In this document: piece after piece, positions 54,766-62,650 of the stretch | Position numbering within the stretch: position 1 is the stretch's first letter | Layout of the letters: every line of letters starts with the position of its first letter | Position numbers and translations under genes: made by a program | Assembly: GCF_023015615.1 (NCBI RefSeq) | Contig: NZ_JALKAJ010000005.1 | Coordinates: 310,001-374,000 of the forward strand | Direction: 5' to 3' | Source of the DNA: Qipengyuania sp. S6317L1 | GTDB lineage: Bacteria > Pseudomonadota > Alphaproteobacteria > Sphingomonadales > Sphingomonadaceae | Length of the DNA stretch: 64,000 nt | Notes under the pieces: model-generated | The model's input: only the letters and a program-made list of their open reading frames with translations | The model's database searches: none | What the model was told of the DNA's origin: nothing

Positions 54766-54990
54766 ATGAAAGCCGAAGGGCACCCACAATATCACACGAT
54801 CACGGTCAAGATGACCGATGGCACCGAGTTTCAAACCCGCTCCACCTGGGGCAAAGAGGGCGACACGCTCGCGCTTGAGATTGACCCTACCAGCCACCCG
54901 GCATGGACCGGCGGCAACCGCCAGATCCAGGAAGGCGGCCGTGTGGCAGCGTTCAACAAGCGTTTCGGCGGTCTTACGCTCAAGAAGTAA
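54766..54990 (+). CDS. rpmE: 50S ribosomal protein L31
   Basis: A 74-residue L31. Seen: [43 protein letters not shown] (in parts) and a C-terminal [12 protein letters not shown]. It has no cysteine, so it is of the zinc-independent (C-minus) kind. GAAGGA lies about 10 nt before ATG 54766. A strong terminator follows. The longer frame upstream adds unlike residues. Confidence 0.94.
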   Translation: MKAEGHPQYHTITVKMTDGTEFQTRSTWGKEGDTLALEIDPTSHPAWTGGNRQIQEGGRVAAFNKRFGGLTLKK

Positions 54991-55013
54991 GCGCTCATCG
55001 CTCAATAGTTTCG

Positions 55014-55046
55014 AAAAGGCGGCTCCTTTGGGGCCGCCTTTTTCTT
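55014..55046 (+). terminator. Rho-independent terminator of rpmE
   Basis: AAAAGGCGGC (55014-55023) pairs with GCCGCCTTTTT (55033-55043), followed by more T residues. It separates rpmE from the SMR transporter gene. Confidence 0.88.
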
Positions 55047-55073
55047 TTTGTGTATTCCAGCTAGATGTGCCCC

Positions 55074-55400
55074 ATGAACGCTTGGATATTTCTGGGGCTT
55101 GCCATTGCTTTTGAAGTGAGCGGCACATTCATGCTCAAACTCTCGGACGGGTTCGAAAAATGGCAGTGGGGCGTTGGCTCACTGCTCGCATATTCGGTCA
55201 GCTTCTGGATGCTTGCGCCAGCGGTGAAAGTTATCCCCGTAGGCGTTGCTTATGCGATCTGGTCAGGTTGCGGAATTGTCGCGATCAGCATGATTGGAGT
55301 GTTTGCCTTTGAAGAGCGCCTGAACGCGCTGCAATTCGGCTTCATCGCGATGATCTTGATCGGCGCGGTGGGCCTCAATCTGACTGTGCAGCACAGTTAG
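55074..55400 (+). CDS. SMR-family small multidrug/guanidinium exporter
   Basis: A 108-residue four-helix inner-membrane protein. The conserved Glu14 (AIAFEVSGTFMLKLSDGF) is the proton and substrate site. The motif VAYAIWSGCGIVAIS in helix 3 and a C-terminal LIGAVGLNL helix complete the family. It exports cationic compounds or guanidinium as a dual-topology dimer. ATG 55074 aligns with the family start; ATG 55065 is an alternative. No Shine-Dalgarno is obvious. Confidence 0.92.
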   Translation: MNAWIFLGLAIAFEVSGTFMLKLSDGFEKWQWGVGSLLAYSVSFWMLAPAVKVIPVGVAYAIWSGCGIVAISMIGVFAFEERLNALQFGFIAMILIGAVGLNLTVQHS

Positions 55401-55413
55401 CCTGCGCGTTTCG

Positions 55414-56049
55414 TCACCACGGCCACGGCCTTTCGCGATACCATTTGGTGATCACATATTTCATGCCCCTGCGCACCTTCATACCGTGGTGGAGGGTGTT
55501 GGGATTGAGCTCGCCATCGGGGCGCTTGTTGTTCCAGCACACGAGCTTACCGACCTCTGGCTGAAAGGTTTTGCCGATGGTCTTGAACCGGGTCGCGCCG
55601 CCCGCTTCGACCTCGTTGAGGTAAACCATGAACGTCCAGGTGCGCTGACCCGATTCGCTGCAGAACTTCTCGAAATCCGGCGTGCCGGGCGTGAAATAAT
55701 CGGTGTGCGCCTTAAACTCCTGTCCCACGTCATAGCGTTGACCCTGAACCGGCTCGCCAAGAGCGGGGTCAATACCATTGAGGCCATGGAGCATGGCGTC
55801 GAGTTTCTGCACCACCGGCTCTGCTCGCGGGAGATCGCACGTCTCGCTGGTGCGGAAAGTCGCATCGCCATCGGAATTGGCAAGCGTGCTTGGGCGCCGA
55901 TCCTTGTCGACCAGTGCGATAAGCTGCTGGCAATGGTCAGGTGTCAGGAACTGTTTGAGTTGAAACAGCTCGATCTTGGGGTGGGGCACCCGCTGGACAT
56001 GGTCGCCCGCAGCGAGCTTCAGGGCAACAGAATCAGCGAGCAAATCCAT
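55414..56049 (-). CDS. 2-oxoglutarate/Fe(II) oxygenase, prolyl 4-hydroxylase-like
   Basis: A 211-residue protein with the P4Hc domain in its C-terminal two-thirds. The iron ligands are seen in FKAHTDYF (His and Asp) and in NTLHHGMKV (distal His); the Lys after it should bind 2-oxoglutarate. TFMVYLNEVEAGGATRF is the typical jelly-roll strand. Substrate unknown; such bacterial enzymes hydroxylate proline in peptides or elongation factor Tu. The start is uncertain: ATG 56049 is chosen, and TTG 56085 would add 12 residues. Neither has a clear Shine-Dalgarno. Confidence 0.9.
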   Translation of the reverse strand: MDLLADSVALKLAAGDHVQRVPHPKIELFQLKQFLTPDHCQQLIALVDKDRRPSTLANSDGDATFRTSETCDLPRAEPVVQKLDAMLHGLNGIDPALGEPVQGQRYDVGQEFKAHTDYFTPGTPDFEKFCSESGQRTWTFMVYLNEVEAGGATRFKTIGKTFQPEVGKLVCWNNKRPDGELNPNTLHHGMKVRRGMKYVITKWYRERPWPW

Positions 56050-56288
56050 GGGAAGCGAGTGTAATTCGATGATGCGCTCAGGCAAGGGCGCATAGCCTGG
56101 CGAAATTTTATTGCGCGAGTGTCAAACACGCGCAGTTTTCGCTTCCCATTGCGCGCGCATTATGCAACACGCTCGCTCCGCTCTCACACGGTCTTGACCA
56201 CGTGGGTCGCTTTTGCGCAAAGGCACCGCTCGCAAGCGTCTTTTGCCATTGGCCCATGGTCGATCTTGAGAGGCGGGAAATGATGTGT

Positions 56289-56366
56289 GGCGATCGTAGC
56301 TCAGTTGGTTAGAGCGCCGGTTTGTGGTACCGGAGGTCGGGGGTTCGAGACCCCTCGATCGCCCCA
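56289..56366 (+). tRNA. tRNA-His (anticodon GTG)
   Basis: Acceptor GCGATCG pairs with CGATCGC. The extra G at 56289 is the G-1 needed by histidyl-tRNA synthetase. The anticodon stem CCGGT/ACCGG has loop TTGTGGT (anticodon GTG). CCA is encoded at 56364-56366. Confidence 0.97.
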
Positions 56367-56438
56367 TTTTCTCCCCCCAGAGGTCATGACACCGGGCTCA
56401 GCGTGGACGCTGTATCAATTGCCTGCGGGGGCCTTTTT

Positions 56439-57470
56439 ATGACTGCGTTCTGGACCGAAGCCGATTTTGACGATCACGAGTTCGTGCATGTTGTGCGCGA
56501 CCGGGAATCGGGTTTGACGGCGATTATCTCGGTGCACTCGACCCATCTGGGGCCGGGGGCAGGGGGCACACGCTTCTGGCATTATCCTGATCCCAAGGAC
56601 GGTCTTCGCGATGCGCTGCGCCTGTCGCGCGGCATGAGTTACAAGAACGCCATGGCCGGCCTGCCGGCGGGCGGGGGCAAGGCAGTCATTCTCGCCGATA
56701 GCGACCGGCGCAAGACACCCGGAATGCTCGCCGCCTTCGCAAAGGCGATTGATAGGCTGGGCGGCAATTACATCACCGCGCAGGATGTCGGGATTTCCGA
56801 GGACGATATCGTCGCGGTCAGCCGTGGCACATCTCACGTCGCGGGGCTTCCCGGGCGTGGCGGTGACCCGGGTCCATACACCGCTCGCGGCGTCTATCTT
56901 GGCGTGAAAGCGGCGGCGCGCCGCGCGCTTGGCAGTGATGATATGCGCGGTGTGCGTGTCGCCATTCAGGGTGTGGGAAGTGTCGGTGGCGGTCTTGCGC
57001 GCTATCTTGCCGAAGAGGGTGCAGACCTTGTTCTTGCCGACATCAACCGGGATTACGTCCAGAACCTTGCCGAAGAACTTGGCGCGCAGGTTGTCGGTGT
57101 CGAAGAGGTGCTTACGACCGAGTGCGATATCCTGAGCCCCAATGCTCTTGGTGCGATCCTCAACGAGCAGACCATCGAAGGGCTCAAGACCAAAGCTGTT
57201 GCAGGCGGCGCGAATAACCAGCTCGCCAAGGGCCACGAAGGCGCAGCTCTTCAGGAGCGCGGCATTCTTTATGCGCCCGATTATGTCATCAACGCAGGCG
57301 GCATCATCAATGTGCTGCGCGAGATCGACGGGTCGGATGATGACGCAATCCATGCCAAGATCGACAAGATCCCCGGACGGCTCGAAGACATCTGGCAGGA
57401 AGCCGACGAAAGCGGCGCATCGCCCGATGTGGTCGCCGATCGCATGGCGCGCAGGCTCATCGGGCGCTAA
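56439..57470 (+). CDS. Leu/Glu/Phe/Val-type amino-acid dehydrogenase
   Basis: A 343-residue NAD-dependent dehydrogenase, most like leucine or valine dehydrogenase, which deaminates branched-chain amino acids to 2-oxo acids. The catalytic region shows STHLGPGAGGTRFW, KNAMAGLPAGGGKAVI (the Lys is the catalytic candidate) and TAQDVGIS. The Rossmann motif is VAIQGVGSVGGGLARYLAEEG (in parts), followed by ADINR. ATG 56439 aligns with the family start. It lies between tRNA-His and ccmC. The exact substrate cannot be told from sequence. Confidence 0.92.
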   Translation: MTAFWTEADFDDHEFVHVVRDRESGLTAIISVHSTHLGPGAGGTRFWHYPDPKDGLRDALRLSRGMSYKNAMAGLPAGGGKAVILADSDRRKTPGMLAAFAKAIDRLGGNYITAQDVGISEDDIVAVSRGTSHVAGLPGRGGDPGPYTARGVYLGVKAAARRALGSDDMRGVRVAIQGVGSVGGGLARYLAEEGADLVLADINRDYVQNLAEELGAQVVGVEEVLTTECDILSPNALGAILNEQTIEGLKTKAVAGGANNQLAKGHEGAALQERGILYAPDYVINAGGIINVLREIDGSDDDAIHAKIDKIPGRLEDIWQEADESGASPDVVADRMARRLIGR

Positions 57471-57559
57471 AAACCGGCGTTATCAACGACTGTTGCAGGT
57501 TTTGCGCTCTTGCAGGGACTGGCAACGGCACTAATACAGTGTGATAGAGTTAGAACACT

Positions 57560-58318
57560 GTGCACATTTACGCGAACCCTAAAAGATTTCTTGCGCTTGC
57601 AAGCTGGATGACACCGCTCTTTTTCTGGAGCGGGGCATTGTTGTCGCTCGGCGCTATCCTCTGGGGCGTTTTCATGGTTTCGCCCGACCGTTTGATGGGC
57701 GAGACGGTGCGCATTATCTTCCTCCATGTACCCGCCGCATGGCTTGGCATGGGCGGGTGGACCGGCATCGCGATTTCGAGCGCGGCATTGCTGATCTGGA
57801 AACACCCGTTGGCGGGCCTTTCGGCGCGCGCCATCGCACTGCCGGGTATGGTCTTCACAGCCATCTGCCTTGCCACCGGTTCGATATGGGGCAGGCCAAC
57901 CTGGGGCACCTGGTGGGAATGGGACGGGCGGCTGACCAGCATGCTCGTGCTCCTGTTTCTTTACGGCGGCTATATCGCACTTGCCCAGGCGACACAGCGT
58001 GAGGGCGGCTCGCCCAAAATTCCGGCCATTCTCGGTATTGTCGGGGCGATTATCGTGCCGATTATCAATCGATCGGTTGTATGGTGGAATTCGCTTCACC
58101 AACCGCCAAGCCTGACGGCGGGCAAGAGCGCGATTGATGCTGAATACCTTTGGCCCCTGCTTGCCTCGACGCTCGGCTTTTCGCTTCTGTTCGGGGCCAT
58201 CGTCCTCATGCGGATGCGCGCGCTTATCGCAGAGCAGCAGGTCGAGGCACGCCTGCGCCGCCGCGCACTCGATGAAGAAGAACCTGCTGCCCCAACCCCA
58301 CTGGCGGAGACGGCGTAA
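57560..58318 (+). CDS. ccmC: Heme exporter subunit CcmC
   Basis: A 252-residue six-helix inner-membrane protein that hands heme to CcmE in cytochrome c maturation system I. The tryptophan-rich heme motif WGRPTWGTWWEWDGRLTSML (in one helix-loop) and two conserved His residues in periplasmic loops (FLHVPAAW, NSLHQPPS) are visible. The start is GTG 57560. ccmA and ccmB are not upstream here and must lie elsewhere. It leads ccmC-D-E-F-G-H-I. Confidence 0.96.
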   Translation: MHIYANPKRFLALASWMTPLFFWSGALLSLGAILWGVFMVSPDRLMGETVRIIFLHVPAAWLGMGGWTGIAISSAALLIWKHPLAGLSARAIALPGMVFTAICLATGSIWGRPTWGTWWEWDGRLTSMLVLLFLYGGYIALAQATQREGGSPKIPAILGIVGAIIVPIINRSVVWWNSLHQPPSLTAGKSAIDAEYLWPLLASTLGFSLLFGAIVLMRMRALIAEQQVEARLRRRALDEEEPAAPTPLAETA

Positions 58319-58458
58319 TGCGTGAGGCACTCGACCACTGGCCCTTCGTCATGGGCGCCTATGCGGTGGGCGGGGTGGCCATGGGCTGGCTTATCTCGTG
58401 GAGCTACACCACAATGCGCAAGGCTGAAAAGCGGCGCGAAGAAATGAGGCGCAAATAA
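58318..58458 (+). CDS. ccmD: Heme exporter subunit CcmD
   Basis: A 46-residue one-helix membrane protein too small for most ORF lists. It begins MREALDHWPFVMGAYAVGGV, with the membrane segment about 9-30 and a basic cytoplasmic tail (MRKAEKRREEMRRK). CcmD stabilises the CcmABC-CcmE complex and helps release holo-CcmE. Its ATG overlaps the ccmC stop and its stop overlaps the ccmE start (TAATG on both sides). Confidence 0.92.
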   Translation: MREALDHWPFVMGAYAVGGVAMGWLISWSYTTMRKAEKRREEMRRK

Positions 58459-58928
58459 TGGCGCAAATGAAAGCGAAACATCAACGCATGACCCTTGTCG
58501 TGCTGGCGCTGATTGCGGTTGTGGCCGCCGGTTTGATCGCGGCGTGGGCTCTGCGCAGCCAAGCCAACTATTTCTATCTGCCCGAACAAATGGCTGAGGA
58601 GCCGCCTGCGGTCGGACAGGCGGTGCGTCTGGGCGGCATGGTAGCAGCCGAGAGCATCAAGACGGCCGATGACGGCATCACGGTGAGCTTCCTTGTGACG
58701 GGCAACACCGATGACATGATCCCTGTGACCTACAGCGGCATCCTGCCAGACCTCTTCGTCGAAGGGTCCGGCGTGGTCGCAGAGGGCCATTTGCAAGCTG
58801 ACGGCACCTTCCTTGCGACCAACCTTCTTGCCAAGCATGATGAAAATTACGTGCCCAGAGAGCTTGAAGGTTTGGAGGGGCACGAGGCGTCCGAAGAATA
58901 TGCCGAAACCGTGGCGGGAATGAGTTAA
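58458..58928 (+). CDS. ccmE: Cytochrome c-type biogenesis heme chaperone CcmE
   Basis: A 156-residue periplasmic heme chaperone anchored by one N-terminal helix (about 10-32). The OB-fold domain shows VRLGGMV, ITVSFLVTG and YSGILPDLFVEGSGVVAEG (in parts). The heme-binding His127 lies in LLAKHDENYVP, with Tyr131 as the distal ligand candidate. It receives heme from CcmC and passes it to CcmF. Overlaps ccmD by one base. Confidence 0.96.
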   Translation: MAQMKAKHQRMTLVVLALIAVVAAGLIAAWALRSQANYFYLPEQMAEEPPAVGQAVRLGGMVAAESIKTADDGITVSFLVTGNTDDMIPVTYSGILPDLFVEGSGVVAEGHLQADGTFLATNLLAKHDENYVPRELEGLEGHEASEEYAETVAGMS

Positions 58929-58934
58929 AGCGCG

Positions 58935-60929
58935 ATGATCGCAGAACTCGGACATGCTGCCCTGTGGCTCGCAACTGCGCTTGCAGTGTTGCAGATGGTT
59001 GCAGGCGGCCTTGGCCTTCGCGCCGGGAATGAAGCGATTGTCGCTCTGGCGCGCCCCGCGGCGGTGGTGCAGGCGTTTCTGGCGACGCTTTCCTTCCTGC
59101 TGCTGCTATACGCCTTTGCGATCACCGATCTGTCGATCAAGCTGGTCGCGACCAATTCCCACTCGATGAAGCCTTTCATCTATAAGCTGACGGGCACCTG
59201 GGGAAATCACGAGGGCTCGATGCTCTTGTGGGTGGCGGTTCTGGCGATTTCGGGCGGGCTTCTCGCAGGGCTTGAACGGCGTCTTCCTGAAAAGACGATG
59301 TCCGCCACGCTGAGCGTGCAAGGATTTGTTGCGCTCGGCTTCTACAGCTTCCTCCTGCTTTCATCCAACCCGTTCGAGCGTCTCCCGGTGCCAGCGGGCG
59401 AAGGGTCGGGCCTTAATCCGCTGTTGCAGGATATCGGCCTCGCGATCCATCCGCCTACGCTCTACATCGGCTATGTCGGGCTTTCGGTTGCATTCAGCCT
59501 GTGTATGGGCGCGCTGATCACCCGTCAGGTTACGCCCGACTTTGCGAAGGTCATGCGGCCATGGGTACTTGGCGCGTGGGTATTCCTGACTTTCGGGATC
59601 ACCGCCGGTTCCTACTGGGCGTATTACGAACTTGGCTGGGGCGGCTGGTGGTTCTGGGATCCGGTTGAAAATGCCTCGCTCATGCCGTGGCTTGCGGCGA
59701 CCGCGTTGCTCCATTCGGTGAGCGTTCTGGCGGCGCGCGATGCGCTTCGCACCTGGACGATCATGCTGGGCGTCCTTGCCTTTTCCATGTCGATGCTGGG
59801 CACTTTCCTCGTGCGCTCGGGCGTTATCACCAGTGTCCACGCCTTTGCGGTCGATCCCGAGCGGGGCAGTTTCATCCTCGCGCTGCTCGGCCTCTACATC
59901 GGCGGCGCGCTCGTCATCTTCGCCATGCGGGCAGGGTATATTTCCGAGGGCAAGCGCTTTTCCGCGACAAGCCGTGAGGGCGCGCTGGTATTCAACAATG
60001 TGATGCTCTCGGCGATCCTTGCGATCGTGCTGCTCGGCACGCTCTACCCGGTCTTTACCGAAGCGTTCGATGTCCGCGTCTCGGTTGGACCTCCATATTT
60101 CAATCCGGCAGGCGCAATCTTTGCAATCCCGATGTTCATGGTGATGGCCGTGGGGCCGCTTCTGCGCTGGAAAGACGACAAACCTGCGCGCATCCAATTC
60201 GAGACTGCGATGCTCGCGGCTATTGTCATCGCGGTGATTGCTCTTGTCGCTTTCTTCGGAAGCTATGATATCCTCCCGCTGCTCGGCCTTGCGTTCGCAG
60301 CAGCACTTGGCGTTGCCTCGCTTCTGCCGCTTCGAGGCCGTAAATTGAGCCGCGTTCCCACCGCTACCTGGGGCATGGTCATGGCCCATTTCGGGGTCGC
60401 GGTCGCGTTGTTCGGCATGGCGAGCGAAAGTGCTTTTACCTCCGAACGGCTCGCGGCGGTTTCGCCCGGCGGTCAGGAACAAGTGGCCGATTGGACAATT
60501 GAACTACAAAGCGTCGATCCGATCGCAGGGCCCAATTGGACCGCGGTCGAAGCGCGCATCATCGCAACGCGCGGCGACGGGGAAGGCGTTCTCCTCACCC
60601 CGCAAGCGCGCAATTTCTGGGCACCCTCACAGGCCACCAGCGAGAGCGCCTTGCTTACGACGTGGGATGGCCAGCTTTACGCCGTGATCGGTGATCAGGC
60701 CGGCGTCGATGCCAATGGCAACCAACGCTGGCAGCTTCGCGTGTGGTGGAAACCGTTCGTCACCTTCATCTGGTACGGCGGCCTCCTGATCGCATTTGGC
60801 GGCGTGCTTTCCATCGTTGGCCGCTTGCAGGTCGATCTCAAGCGCCGCTCGGTGACGAGGCGCGGGAACGAGCGCCGCGAAGATGCCGCAGCCCTTGCGG
60901 GCGAAACAGCGCCGGAGCCTGCCGAATAA
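58935..60929 (+). CDS. ccmF: Cytochrome c heme lyase subunit CcmF
   Basis: A 664-residue membrane protein with about 15 helices that attaches heme to apocytochrome c. The tryptophan-rich motif GWGGWWFWDPVENASLMPW binds heme; YKLTGTWGNHEGSMLLWV and HPPTLYIGYVG carry conserved residues. A periplasmic domain of about 100 residues lies before the last helix. Its stop overlaps the ccmG start (TAATG). Confidence 0.97.
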   Translation: MIAELGHAALWLATALAVLQMVAGGLGLRAGNEAIVALARPAAVVQAFLATLSFLLLLYAFAITDLSIKLVATNSHSMKPFIYKLTGTWGNHEGSMLLWVAVLAISGGLLAGLERRLPEKTMSATLSVQGFVALGFYSFLLLSSNPFERLPVPAGEGSGLNPLLQDIGLAIHPPTLYIGYVGLSVAFSLCMGALITRQVTPDFAKVMRPWVLGAWVFLTFGITAGSYWAYYELGWGGWWFWDPVENASLMPWLAATALLHSVSVLAARDALRTWTIMLGVLAFSMSMLGTFLVRSGVITSVHAFAVDPERGSFILALLGLYIGGALVIFAMRAGYISEGKRFSATSREGALVFNNVMLSAILAIVLLGTLYPVFTEAFDVRVSVGPPYFNPAGAIFAIPMFMVMAVGPLLRWKDDKPARIQFETAMLAAIVIAVIALVAFFGSYDILPLLGLAFAAALGVASLLPLRGRKLSRVPTATWGMVMAHFGVAVALFGMASESAFTSERLAAVSPGGQEQVADWTIELQSVDPIAGPNWTAVEARIIATRGDGEGVLLTPQARNFWAPSQATSESALLTTWDGQLYAVIGDQAGVDANGNQRWQLRVWWKPFVTFIWYGGLLIAFGGVLSIVGRLQVDLKRRSVTRRGNERREDAAALAGETAPEPAE

Positions 60930-61453
60930 TGCGTCCCGTCTATCTCATCCCCCTTGCGCTCTTCCTCTTTTTTGCAGGCGTCGCTGGCTATCAGTTGACC
61001 CAGCCAAAGCAGGTCAACATCCCGTCGCAGATGATCGAGCGCGAGCTTCCCGAGTTTTCGCTTGAGCCCGCGCTTGAAGGCATGCCGGGGGCCTCGCGAG
61101 CAGACTTTATTGGCGGCAAGCCCAAGCTACTCAACATCTGGGCCAGCTGGTGCGTGCCTTGCATCGCCGAGGCGCCCCATCTGGAGCGTCTGAAGCAGGA
61201 GGGCGTCGAGATTATCGGTGTCGCGGTGCGCGACCGGCCAGAGGCGGTGGAGGGTTTCCTTGCCCGTTACGGCAACCCCTACAGCCGCATCGGTGCAGAC
61301 GACATTTCGGAACTGATGCTCGAAATTGGCGCATCGGGCGTGCCCGAAACCTATGTGATCGATGCTGAAGGTAACATCCGATATCAGCATATCGGCGATA
61401 TTCGCGAAAACCACGTCGAGATGCTTCTTGAAAAATTGGAGGAGGCGGCGTGA
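60929..61453 (+). CDS. ccmG: Periplasmic thioredoxin CcmG/DsbE
   Basis: A 174-residue membrane-anchored thioredoxin that keeps the apocytochrome CxxCH cysteines reduced. An N-terminal helix (about 5-21) is followed by the thioredoxin fold with the active site WASWCVPC and the cis-Pro in GASGVPETYVID. GVAVRDRPEAVEGF is a CcmG-type helix. It sits between ccmF and ccmH with one-base overlaps. Confidence 0.95.
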   Translation: MRPVYLIPLALFLFFAGVAGYQLTQPKQVNIPSQMIERELPEFSLEPALEGMPGASRADFIGGKPKLLNIWASWCVPCIAEAPHLERLKQEGVEIIGVAVRDRPEAVEGFLARYGNPYSRIGADDISELMLEIGASGVPETYVIDAEGNIRYQHIGDIRENHVEMLLEKLEEAA

Positions 61454-61887
61454 TGCGCGTTATCATCGCCTTCCTTGCCCTGATCGCCGCGCCGCTTGCG
61501 TCTCCGACCTTGGCACAAAGCTCAATGCCGCCTGCGCCTTACGCTTACACGCAGCTCGACGACCCTGTTCTCGAGGCAGAAGCAACCGCGCTGATGGAGA
61601 CGCTGCGCTGTCTCAAGTGCCAGTCGCAGAGCATCGCCGACAGCGATGCCCCCATGGCAGGCGATATGCGTCACCAGGTGCGCTCGCGCCTTCTAGCAGG
61701 CGAAAGCCCCGATCAGGTGCGCGATTGGCTGACCCAGCGATACGGCGACTACGTAAGCTATGAGCCGACTGTGAGCGCAACGACCTGGCCATTGTTCGCG
61801 ATCCCGGTGCTTTTGCTCCTGATTGTCGGCGCGGTGCTGTTGCGGCGTCTTGGCAGGCGTTCGTCCGATAGTGAAATGGGGGCGTAA
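61453..61887 (+). CDS. ccmH: Cytochrome c-type biogenesis protein CcmH
   Basis: A 144-residue thioredox partner of the Ccm system. A signal peptide (about 1-22, ending TLAQ) is followed by the active site LRCLKCQSQS (Cys53, Cys56), the helical part with VRSRLLAGESPDQVRDWL and a C-terminal membrane helix (about 115-135). GTG 61450 is an alternative start that overlaps ccmG further. It is followed by the ccmI-like gene with an ATG overlap. Confidence 0.93.
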   Translation: MRVIIAFLALIAAPLASPTLAQSSMPPAPYAYTQLDDPVLEAEATALMETLRCLKCQSQSIADSDAPMAGDMRHQVRSRLLAGESPDQVRDWLTQRYGDYVSYEPTVSATTWPLFAIPVLLLLIVGAVLLRRLGRRSSDSEMGA

Positions 61888-62528
61888 TGGGTCAGTGGCT
61901 TGCCATCCTCGCGCTCACGCTCGCCAGTTTTGCGATTGCCGCATTCTACCTGCGCATGCCTCGACAGGGCTTTGCAGTGTTCGGAGCGGCGCTCATCTTC
62001 GGGCTTATCGGCTACACATGGGCAGGGTCGCCCGGTCAGGCGGGCAGCCCCAAACAACCGCAAACGCAGGTTGAACAGGAATCGGGCGAAGCGATGGTCG
62101 AAGCGCGGCGGGCCTTGTTTGACCCGACGCTGGCGAAACCGAACTATCTCACTTTGTCGGATGGCTTTGCGCGGCGCGGTAAATTTGACGATGCAGCCGG
62201 GCTCTTGCGCAACGGTCTTCGTGAAAACCCGGACCACCTCGAAGGATGGCTCGCTCTGGGAATGGCGCTTACCGGTCACGCCGAAGGGTTTGTCACGCCC
62301 GCTGCCAACTATGCCTACGGAAAGGCGCGGGAAATTGATCCGACCAATCCGGGGCCTGATTTCTTCCTCGGCACCTCGCTGGTCCAGACCGGTCAGATTG
62401 TCGCGGGCCGTGCTGTATGGGCGCGCCTGCTTGAAAACTCGCCCGACGACGCGCCATGGAAGGCCGAGATCGAGGCCCGTGTCGCACGCCTGGATGAGAT
62501 GATCGCCAATGCACCAATGCTTCAATAA
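61887..62528 (+). CDS. CcmI/CycH-like TPR protein of cytochrome c maturation
   Basis: A 213-residue protein with two N-terminal membrane helices (about 3-22 and 29-47) and a periplasmic TPR region (about 65-205): LSDGFARRGKFDDAAGLLRN, NPDHLEGWLALGMAL and GPDFFLGTSLVQTGQIVAGRAVWARLL (in parts). CcmI proteins bind the apocytochrome C-terminus and bring it to the CcmFH ligase. It is shorter than E. coli CcmH C-domain or Rhodobacter CcmI. Last gene of the operon; 122 nt before kup. Confidence 0.88.
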   Translation: MGQWLAILALTLASFAIAAFYLRMPRQGFAVFGAALIFGLIGYTWAGSPGQAGSPKQPQTQVEQESGEAMVEARRALFDPTLAKPNYLTLSDGFARRGKFDDAAGLLRNGLRENPDHLEGWLALGMALTGHAEGFVTPAANYAYGKAREIDPTNPGPDFFLGTSLVQTGQIVAGRAVWARLLENSPDDAPWKAEIEARVARLDEMIANAPMLQ

Positions 62529-62650
62529 GACCCTGTTCCCAGAGCGCGGTTGCAGGTGACCCCTCCCGGTGGTAGAGCGCGCCCCCTTGACCGACAAGGG
62601 GCTCCCGTGAGTCTCCCAATTCGGGCCAAGACACGGGATAATCGCACACG

